Below are positions 1-5,031 of a stretch of 5,031 nt of DNA, one piece after another (positions within the stretch are counted from its first letter, which is position 1; each line of letters begins with the position of its first letter). The DNA comes from Gammaproteobacteria bacterium (GTDB taxonomy: Bacteria; Pseudomonadota; Gammaproteobacteria; Pseudomonadales; Pseudohongiellaceae). A program made the translations under genes and the position numbers. Below the pieces are notes generated by a model. It saw only the letters and a program-made list of their open reading frames with translations, did not search any database and was not told the DNA's origin. The stretch is taken from assembly GCA_002684935.1 (NCBI GenBank), contig NYWC01000031.1, positions 16,330 to 21,360 on the forward strand, written 5' to 3'.

Positions 1-1
1 T

Positions 2-1909
2 CCAGACTTCGGACTATCTCTCGCCGATGTGCGGCTCAAAAATCCCGCCTATCCCATGGAACTGGCGTCCACCTCTTTCGCAGTATTAAGCGTTGATGTT
101 GCCTCTGTGCTGAGCGAGCAGATTCAGGTTCGCGAAATCTCCACCGAAGACTTTCACGCCAATTACTACATTGATGAAGAGGGCAATAGCATCTGGTCCA
201 TCGCTGCCGATTCTAGCGCAGCCTCCGACCCAGATTCCGGTTCACCCCCAGCCTCGAGCACAGCCAGCAGCTCGATTCCTGACGGGCAGGGAACCAGTGA
301 TTTCACCTGGCTATCCGTCGAGAGGCTGAGAATTGCCAATGCCAGCATCGATATCCAGGACCTGTCCCAGGGCGCCCGCTACCAGATCGATAACCTGACT
401 CTTGATAGCCGCGACACCAATATCGACGGCCGGCCCTTCAGCATCGACCTGCAATTCAACTATGAGAACAACGGCATGTCGGCAGCAATACCGCTGGCGC
501 TCAGATCTGAAGTCGTGGCGGATATCAACGCCGGCACTCTGCAGCTGAATGACTTGCAGTTAAGCGTTACGCCAATGTTGGTCAGCGGCGACGTGACTAT
601 CAATGATTTAAATTCCTCACCCAGCTACGAAGGCTCGATCTCGGCGGCCCCCTTCGATGTTCTAGTGTTGCTTGAATCACTAGGTATGCGCGAAGGTCAA
701 CAGGACGTAAATTTCGGTGTCGATAGCGACAAGCTGTTGAGTTTCGACATGCAATTTAACGGCACTAATGAGCAAGCCAATATTCCGGCGTTCAATATCG
801 AGTTCGCCGGCGCCAATATTGAAAGCGATGCACAAATCAGGCTTGCCTCCTACCTGGCTCCGCTAAATGTCAGCTACAATGTGAGTGCTGGCGCGCTCGA
901 CCTATCGCCCTTCTTTTATAATGCATCTGGCGACGAAGGGCCGGCACCGGCTGCAGCACCAGACTCTAGCCAGACTTCTACGCAACTCAACGAAGCTGCG
1001 CAATACCAGCCTAAAACTGAGCTGCCGGTAGACTTGATCAACTCCATGACGCTGCTGGGCGAGATCTCTGTCGAATCGATTACAGCAAGCGGCATGCAGT
1101 TTGAAGACGTGAATATCTTCACTAATGTGGAAGATGGCTTGCTGGACATCGAGATCACACCGGTCTCGCTGCTGGACGGCGCGCTGCGCAGCACAGTACG
1201 ACTTAATACACGCACCAGCACACCCGAGCTACAAATCAATCTCACTGCCGATAATCTTAATCTGGTTGACCTGGCTCCATCTGTATCTCGATTTAACACG
1301 CTAACTGGATTTCTGCAGCTGGAATCGACCTATGCGGCAAGCGGCAACACGGTAGAGTCTATGCTGGATACCGTATCTGGTAGTACTGCGTTCAGCGTCA
1401 GTGAAAACTCGGTAGATATTGGCATCATCAAGCAGGTCTTCACCGCGATAGCGGCCCTTAGCCCCACCGGAGAAGCGATCCAGCAATGGCCCGACGTCAT
1501 GCGCTTTGGCGATATGAGCGGCTATGTGCTGCTGGAGCAGGGCCTGGAGTCGAAACAAGATGTGAAGCTTCGTATGGATAACTTCGATATCGCCGGCAGC
1601 GGCCAGATCGACCTCGAGACCCAGCGTTTTGCCTATGACATGCTGTTCACAGTGCTCGGCGCGCCACATCCGCAGACAATTCCAGTCAACGAGTTGTATC
1701 ACAATGTGTCCTGGCCAGTGGATTGCAGCGCCGCCTTTGCTGAAGAGGTCAATCGCTATTGTCGTCCCGACTTCACCCAGGCCAGGGAAATCTTCACCCA
1801 GATAGGCAGTAACGCGTTGAGAAACGAGCTGCAGGAAATCATCACCGGTCAGGTTCCGGATGAGTTGCAGGACGCGGCGCGAGGCTTGCTGCGCAGCATA
1901 CTCAACTAG
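2..1909 (+). CDS. asmA: AsmA family envelope protein, N-terminus missing (5' partial)
   Basis: Large inner-membrane-anchored periplasmic protein of the AsmA family, linked in enteric bacteria to outer-membrane assembly and thought to belong to the wider group of bridge-like lipid-transport proteins. The frame is open from the window's left edge. The nine codons before the GTG at 29 read PDFGLSLAD and join smoothly to VRLKNPAYP, the usual AsmA N-domain pattern of an LxLxDVRLxNP strand, so GTG 29 is an internal valine. Roughly 60 residues, including the membrane helix, should lie upstream. Numbering from that valine, residues 1-58 finish the N-domain, 59-90 are a Ser/Ala/Pro-rich linker, about 299-333 a second Ala/Pro/Ser/Gln linker, and about 340-560 the repetitive beta-rich AsmA C-terminal domain (GALRSTVRLNTRTSTPELQI, then GSGQIDLETQRFAYDM). 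The only cysteines, C566 and C578, lie near the end. The next gene, mutY, follows after 202 bases. Family assignment is confident; the specific paralogue (AsmA rather than a relative) is inferred from mutY adjacency. Confidence 0.88.
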   Translation, partial: PDFGLSLADVRLKNPAYPMELASTSFAVLSVDVASVLSEQIQVREISTEDFHANYYIDEEGNSIWSIAADSSAASDPDSGSPPASSTASSSIPDGQGTSDFTWLSVERLRIANASIDIQDLSQGARYQIDNLTLDSRDTNIDGRPFSIDLQFNYENNGMSAAIPLALRSEVVADINAGTLQLNDLQLSVTPMLVSGDVTINDLNSSPSYEGSISAAPFDVLVLLESLGMREGQQDVNFGVDSDKLLSFDMQFNGTNEQANIPAFNIEFAGANIESDAQIRLASYLAPLNVSYNVSAGALDLSPFFYNASGDEGPAPAAAPDSSQTSTQLNEAAQYQPKTELPVDLINSMTLLGEISVESITASGMQFEDVNIFTNVEDGLLDIEITPVSLLDGALRSTVRLNTRTSTPELQINLTADNLNLVDLAPSVSRFNTLTGFLQLESTYAASGNTVESMLDTVSGSTAFSVSENSVDIGIIKQVFTAIAALSPTGEAIQQWPDVMRFGDMSGYVLLEQGLESKQDVKLRMDNFDIAGSGQIDLETQRFAYDMLFTVLGAPHPQTIPVNELYHNVSWPVDCSAAFAEEVNRYCRPDFTQAREIFTQIGSNALRNELQEIITGQVPDELQDAARGLLRSILN

Positions 1910-2111
1910 CCTTCTCCCCCATGAAGATTCGCTGTAACAAACTTTCTGATGAAGAACATTGGCTAGAAGTGGTTGGCAATGCTGGCCCACGTCTTGCTCG
2001 ATCGGGATTGCACCGAACTCGCACGACAAGTACAAAACTGCGCCAGACAACTCGAAGGGCATTAGCGGGTCACGCCCTATGGCGACAGCATGAGAATCAA
2101 TTGGCCGGGTA
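1910..2111. other. asmA-mutY intergenic gap with short doubtful ORFs
   Basis: These 202 bases contain no recognisable gene. A 63-codon frame runs from ATG 1921 to a TAA at 2110-2112, sharing one base with the mutY ATG (TAATG). It has no Shine-Dalgarno sequence, and its second half is rich in Arg and Thr, as expected of an out-of-phase reading. Its first 20 codons look more protein-like (MKIRCNKLSDEEHWLEVVG). In the +1 frame, ATG 1979 to TAG 2063-2065 gives 28 residues that resemble a helix (MLAHVLLDRDCTELARQVQN and on), preceded only by a weak AGAAG at 1965-1969. Together they could be a decayed or frameshifted gene of about 48 codons, or chance. No convincing promoter, terminator hairpin or tRNA is visible. 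I recognise no family in either reading. Confidence 0.4.
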
Positions 2112-3224
2112 ATGACTAAGCAAAAACCAGAGGCGGCCGTTGCCCAGACCGAAGCATTTAACCAGGCTGTGCTGGATTGGTTTTCGGGATCCGGTCGCAA
2201 AGACTTACCCTGGCAGCAAAATCCAACGCCCTACCGGGTCTGGATCTCTGAAATCATGCTGCAGCAGACCCAGGTCCAAACGGTTATTCCCTACTACCTT
2301 CGTTTCGTAGCGCAGTATCCGGATGTCGCCACACTGGCAGATGCCGGCGTGGACCAGGTGCTGCACCTGTGGACCGGCCTCGGCTATTACGCCCGGGCGC
2401 GCAATCTGCACAGAACCGCAAAACAGGTCGTACAGAACCATGGCGGAGAGTTTCCTCATGACGTCGAGGCATTGGAAACGCTACCCGGCATCGGGCGCTC
2501 CACCGCCGGCGCCATCGCAGCGCTGTCCATGCACATCAAGGCACCAATCCTGGATGGCAACGTGAAGCGGGTTCTTACCCGCTACTTCGCAATCGCGGGT
2601 TATCCCGAGAGCAGCGCAGTAAAGAAACAGCTGTGGACAGTGGCGGAATCGCTATTACCCGAACAGAAAATCGCCGCCTACACCCAGGCTATGATGGATC
2701 TTGGCGCCACCCTCTGTACCCGCAGCAGCCCAGCCTGCTATCAGTGCCCGCTCACATCGGATTGCCAGGCACTGGCAGGTGACACAATTGCAGAATTCCC
2801 GGGGAAGAAACCCAAGAAGGCGCTGCCAGTCAAAGCGGTCAGCATGCTTATTTTGCGCAACGAGGCTGGACATGTACTGCTGGAAAAGCGGCCCGACAGC
2901 GGTATTTGGGGCGGTCTCTATTCCCTGCCGGAACAAGCTGCCAATGACACCGACGCGAGCCCTGAGCCCGGCTGGGTGGCCTATGCAGAATCAGGGCTAC
3001 AGATTAATCCTCTAACTCTGGAGCCTTTGCCAACCATTCGCCATAGCTTCACCCATTACAATCTGGATATCACCCCGCTTCTCTCGCAAGGGTGGAAGCT
3101 CGAAGCGGACGACGCTACCGTAGCTGATTCCGATCGCTGGCTCTGGTACCCTCTCGATCATTCTGTGGAGGTTGGCCTTGCCGCGCCGGTGAAGAAACTC
3201 CTCACACGCCTGAAGCCAGACTAG
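2112..3224 (+). CDS. mutY: Adenine DNA glycosylase MutY (A/G-specific)
   Basis: Base-excision repair glycosylase that removes adenine mispaired with 8-oxoguanine (or G), preventing G:C to T:A transversions; cytoplasmic, in the GO system with MutT and MutM. It is 370 residues, against 350 in E. coli, and aligns with it at a constant +10 offset through the catalytic domain. Visible landmarks are WISEIMLQQTQ with catalytic Glu47 (E. coli E37), the helix-hairpin-helix LPGIGRSTAGAIAAL at 124-138, catalytic Asp148 in ILDGNVKRV (E. coli D138), and the [4Fe-4S] cysteines C202-x6-C209-x2-C212-x5-C218. The C-terminal NUDIX-like domain (about 240-370) has EKRPDSGIWGGLYSLP and the FTH motif at 313-315, matching the FSH 8-oxoG-sensing loop of E. 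coli with Thr for Ser. ATG 2112 is the first ATG after an in-frame TGA at 2091, so the ten-residue N-terminal extension appears genuine. No strong Shine-Dalgarno precedes it (only GGCCGGG). yggX begins 52 bases downstream. Confidence 0.98.
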   Translation: MTKQKPEAAVAQTEAFNQAVLDWFSGSGRKDLPWQQNPTPYRVWISEIMLQQTQVQTVIPYYLRFVAQYPDVATLADAGVDQVLHLWTGLGYYARARNLHRTAKQVVQNHGGEFPHDVEALETLPGIGRSTAGAIAALSMHIKAPILDGNVKRVLTRYFAIAGYPESSAVKKQLWTVAESLLPEQKIAAYTQAMMDLGATLCTRSSPACYQCPLTSDCQALAGDTIAEFPGKKPKKALPVKAVSMLILRNEAGHVLLEKRPDSGIWGGLYSLPEQAANDTDASPEPGWVAYAESGLQINPLTLEPLPTIRHSFTHYNLDITPLLSQGWKLEADDATVADSDRWLWYPLDHSVEVGLAAPVKKLLTRLKPD

Positions 3225-3260
3225 AATCCGAACCAGAGCCCGGACTAAAGCCCAAACAAC
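3213..3260 (+). repeat. Imperfect 24-base tandem repeat over the mutY stop
   Basis: Two adjacent 24-base units, 3213-3236 and 3237-3260, match at 15 of 24 positions by hand count. Both stay in the mutY frame and both carry a stop codon at the same place: KPD-TAG-NPNQ, then SPD-TAA-SPNN. The second stop would act as a backup if the first were read through. The match is modest, so this may be an old duplication or chance. Confidence 0.3.
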
Positions 3261-3264
3261 TTAT

Positions 3265-3270
3265 TGAGGA
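3265..3270 (+). promoter_or_regulatory. Ribosome binding site of yggX
   Basis: TGAGGA lies six bases before ATG 3277 and is a good Shine-Dalgarno match at suitable spacing. It fixes the yggX start and implies independent translation initiation rather than coupling to mutY. Confidence 0.75.
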
Positions 3271-3276
3271 TCCCGC

Positions 3277-3549
3277 ATGAGCCGCATGGTGCAGTGCCGC
3301 AAGTACAACAAGGAACTCCCTGGCCTGGCGGTTCCCCCCTACCCCGGGCCCAAAGGTCAGGAGATCTACGAAAATGTTTCCCAGCATGCCTGGCAGGAGT
3401 GGCAGACCCAGCAAACCATGCTGATCAATGAGAAGCATCTCAACCTGATGGATCCCGGCACCCGCAAATACCTGCAGCAAGAAATGGAAAAATTCCTCGC
3501 CAATGAGGAGTACGACCGCGCCGAGGGTTACGTTCCTACTTTAGAGTAA
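3277..3549 (+). CDS. yggX: YggX, probable Fe(2+)-trafficking protein
   Basis: Small cytoplasmic protein of the YggX family, linked in E. coli and Salmonella to iron handling and protection of iron-sulfur proteins from oxidative damage; the exact biochemical activity is not settled. It is 90 residues, against 91 in E. coli, and collinear throughout. It begins MSRMVQC with the conserved Cys7, has YPG at 22-24 and G27-xx-IY at 30-31, and then the family's most conserved block: AWQEWQ at 38-43, QTMLINEK at 46-53, LNLM at 55-58, R63-K64 and QEMEKFL at 68-74. It ends EGYVPTLE, like EGYTPEDK in E. coli. It sits 52 bases after mutY and 43 before the peptidase gene, with no terminator visible on either side, so co-transcription with mutY is likely. 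The pairing is sensible because MutY is itself an iron-sulfur enzyme of oxidative-damage repair. Identification is by recalled family pattern and is confident. Confidence 0.97.
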   Translation: MSRMVQCRKYNKELPGLAVPPYPGPKGQEIYENVSQHAWQEWQTQQTMLINEKHLNLMDPGTRKYLQQEMEKFLANEEYDRAEGYVPTLE

Positions 3550-3569
3550 GTGCTCGGCCTAAAGTCATT

Positions 3570-3575
3570 TATAAA
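3570..3575 (+). promoter_or_regulatory. Possible -10 element before the peptidase gene
   Basis: TATAAA sits in an AT-rich patch in the 43-base gap between yggX and the peptidase gene and resembles a sigma70 -10 box. The hexamer 17 bases upstream (TAAGTG at 3547-3552) is a poor -35 match and overlaps the yggX stop. An internal promoter is possible but weakly supported. Confidence 0.2.
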
Positions 3576-3582
3576 AATACCC

Positions 3583-3586
3583 GGAG
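3583..3586 (+). promoter_or_regulatory. Ribosome binding site of the M14 peptidase gene
   Basis: GGAG lies six bases before ATG 3593. It supports that start, which also places a signal peptide directly at the N-terminus. Confidence 0.7.
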
Positions 3587-3592
3587 CTTCAA

Positions 3593-5031
3593 ATGGACAG
3601 TTCGCCGCGCCCCGACTTGAAAATCTTAATCATTTTCATTCTATCCCTGTGGTCCTTGGGACTTTATAGTCAAGTACCCACGCCAGAGAGGGTGTTCGGT
3701 TTTGAGCCTGGGGCTGATTTCAAGCTGGCAAGCTACCAGCAGCTGCTGGATTTCTATCAACAGCTGGCTGCCGCCAGCCCGCGGGTAGAACTGGAAGAGA
3801 TCGGCACCACGGTATTGGGCCGCCCCTTGTTGCTACTTTATATCTCCAGCGCAGAAAACATCAAACAACTTGACCGCTGGAAGCAGATTAGCCGCGAACT
3901 GGCCAATGCTCACATAGACGACGAGACCGCCCAGAGTCATGCTGAAGAAGGCAAGGCGATCGTCTGGATTGACGGTGGCCTGCATGCCACGGAAGTGGCC
4001 CCTTCACAAATGCTTCCCAGGCTGGCTCATCACGTCGCCACTGACGAGAGCGTTGAAACGCGCAAAATTCGCGACAACACCATCATGCTGTTAATGCCCA
4101 GCATGAATCCTGACGGTCTCGAAGTAGTGAGGCAGTGGTATGAACGCAACCTGGAAACCCCGTTTGAAACAACCCGGCCACCCGAGCTGTATCACCACTA
4201 TGTAGGCCACGACAATAACCGCGACTGGTTTATGAATAATATGCCGGAAACCGCTGCTGTCAGCCGGATGCTCTACGAAGAGTGGTTTCCCCAGATTGTA
4301 TATAACCACCATCAAACCGGACCCTCCTGGGCGCGCATCTTCCTGCCACCCTTTGCAGATCCGGTTAACCCCAACATCCATCCTGGTGTAACAACCGGAG
4401 TCAACATGGTGGGCTCCGCCATGTCTAATCGCTTCGCCATGAAGAAAATGCCGGGCGCAGTATCCGACATGATTTACAGCATGTGGTGGAATGGCGGCAT
4501 GCGCACGGTGCCCTATTTTCACAATATAATTGGCATTCTCACCGAAACCTCTCACGCGACCGCCTCACCGCGTTACTACGATCCGGAAGAACGCCCGGCA
4601 CAAGTAGGTAATCCCCGCCGCGGCCAATCTGCCCCTACCAGTGGCGTCGATATTTTCTACCCTTATCCCTGGCCAGGCGGCGACTCAAGATTCAGCGACC
4701 CCGTGCGTTACACCTTCACCGCATCCATGGCAGTGCTAGATATCGCGGCTGACCTGAAATCGCGATGGCTGTACGGCATCTATTCCATGGGTCGCGATGC
4801 CATCAATGCCGCAGAGCAAGATCGATTCGCCTATGTCATCCCTACCAACCAATGGGACCCCAACGAAGCGCGCAATCTGGTGAAAATTTTGATGCAAGGC
4901 GGCATTGAAATCCAACAGGCCAGCGAAGGCTTCTCTGCAGGGGAGCAAGTTTTCGCAGCGGGGTCATATATCGTTTACGGTGACCAGGCCTTTAGAAATT
5001 ACGCCATCGACTTATTGGAAGCACAGCAATA
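3593..5031 (+). CDS. Secreted M14-family zinc metallopeptidase, 3' partial
   Basis: Probable periplasmic or secreted zinc carboxypeptidase-like enzyme; substrate unknown. The frame has 479 complete codons and is open at the right edge. Residues 1-26 look like a Sec signal peptide: a short polar start, a hydrophobic stretch at about 9-25, and plausible cleavage after LYS26. The mature part opens PTPERVFGFEPGADFKLASY, typical of a large uncharacterised M14 subgroup in bacteria. Catalytic landmarks are the HxxE zinc ligands His131 and Glu134 (GGLHATE), NPDG at 172-175, the NNRDW motif with Asn209-Arg210 matching the substrate-binding Asn-Arg pair of carboxypeptidase A, the third zinc His in NHHQTGP (His239 or His240), and the likely general base Glu318 in GILTETS. 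All are intact, so activity is expected. The last bases, TA, leave the codon undecided. From memory, relatives continue past this point with a Tyr/His-Pro-Asp segment, so a Tyr codon and a longer protein are more likely than a stop. Confidence 0.9.
   Translation, partial: MDSSPRPDLKILIIFILSLWSLGLYSQVPTPERVFGFEPGADFKLASYQQLLDFYQQLAAASPRVELEEIGTTVLGRPLLLLYISSAENIKQLDRWKQISRELANAHIDDETAQSHAEEGKAIVWIDGGLHATEVAPSQMLPRLAHHVATDESVETRKIRDNTIMLLMPSMNPDGLEVVRQWYERNLETPFETTRPPELYHHYVGHDNNRDWFMNNMPETAAVSRMLYEEWFPQIVYNHHQTGPSWARIFLPPFADPVNPNIHPGVTTGVNMVGSAMSNRFAMKKMPGAVSDMIYSMWWNGGMRTVPYFHNIIGILTETSHATASPRYYDPEERPAQVGNPRRGQSAPTSGVDIFYPYPWPGGDSRFSDPVRYTFTASMAVLDIAADLKSRWLYGIYSMGRDAINAAEQDRFAYVIPTNQWDPNEARNLVKILMQGGIEIQQASEGFSAGEQVFAAGSYIVYGDQAFRNYAIDLLEAQQ

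Noticed and set aside
916..1299. Antisense frame of 127 codons inside asmA
   Set aside because: Ser/Arg/Val-rich shadow of the AsmA C-terminal domain, with no independent support.
2008..2036. Sigma70-like promoter TTGCAC - 17 bases - TACAAA before mutY
   Set aside because: Only about 7 of 12 consensus positions match, which is easily reached by chance in 200 bases. Not strong enough to annotate.
1301..2200. Open antisense frame of about 300 codons across the asmA 3' end, the gap and the mutY start
   Set aside because: Over asmA its codons mirror the AsmA codons in phase, a common artefact of codon bias. The product resembles no family I know, and the opposite strand encodes clear AsmA and MutY protein.
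2323..2565. Alternative + strand frame within mutY, with similar ones at 2701-3015
   Set aside because: Overlaps the conserved MutY catalytic core; the composition is that of an out-of-phase reading.
3225..3276. Possible terminator between mutY and yggX
   Set aside because: No GC-rich hairpin followed by a T run is visible; the C- and A-rich spacer cannot form a convincing stem.
3550..3592. Possible terminator after yggX
   Set aside because: No stem-loop with a T tract is present; the AT-rich patch is A-rich on the + strand and follows no hairpin.
4091..4555. Antisense frame of 154 codons inside the peptidase gene
   Set aside because: It lies wholly opposite the catalytic core of the M14 peptidase, including its zinc ligand and general base region. 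It is rich in His and Gly, as expected of a shadow reading.

Overview
The window reads as ordinary chromosomal housekeeping DNA from a gammaproteobacterium. It carries four genes on the + strand, closely packed and without a visible terminator between them: the 3' part of an AsmA-family gene, mutY, yggX, and the 5' part of a secreted M14-type zinc metallopeptidase. The neighbourhood asmA - mutY - yggX resembles the arrangement I recall from Pseudomonas and relatives, and mutY-yggX adjacency is also seen in E. coli. Moderate GC content and a large periplasmic M14 peptidase would suit a free-living, possibly aquatic, gammaproteobacterium, but the species cannot be named from this sequence.

Layout: positions 2-1909 are an AsmA-like envelope protein whose N-terminus (membrane anchor and start codon) lies before the window. 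Positions 1910-2111 are a 202-base gap holding only short, doubtful reading frames. Positions 2112-3224 are the complete adenine DNA glycosylase MutY, with catalytic residues, iron-sulfur cysteines and C-terminal 8-oxoguanine-recognition domain all present. Positions 3277-3549 are YggX, a small iron-trafficking / oxidative-protection protein with a good ribosome binding site. Positions 3593-5031 are an M14 metallopeptidase with a signal peptide and an intact zinc site; its reading frame runs off the end of the window.

Functional links: MutY prevents mutations caused by 8-oxoguanine and itself carries a [4Fe-4S] cluster. YggX is linked in enteric bacteria to protection of iron-sulfur proteins from oxidative damage. 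Their adjacency therefore makes sense as an oxidative-damage pair. AsmA (envelope lipid homeostasis) and the peptidase (periplasmic peptide processing or nutrition) have no obvious functional tie to that pair.

I found no RNA gene, mobile element, CRISPR array or evidence of a new system. The points worth a second look are small: the asmA-mutY gap, where a coding-like reading appears split between two frames; an imperfect in-frame tandem repeat around the mutY stop codon; a cysteine pair near the AsmA C-terminus; and the uncharacterised peptidase.
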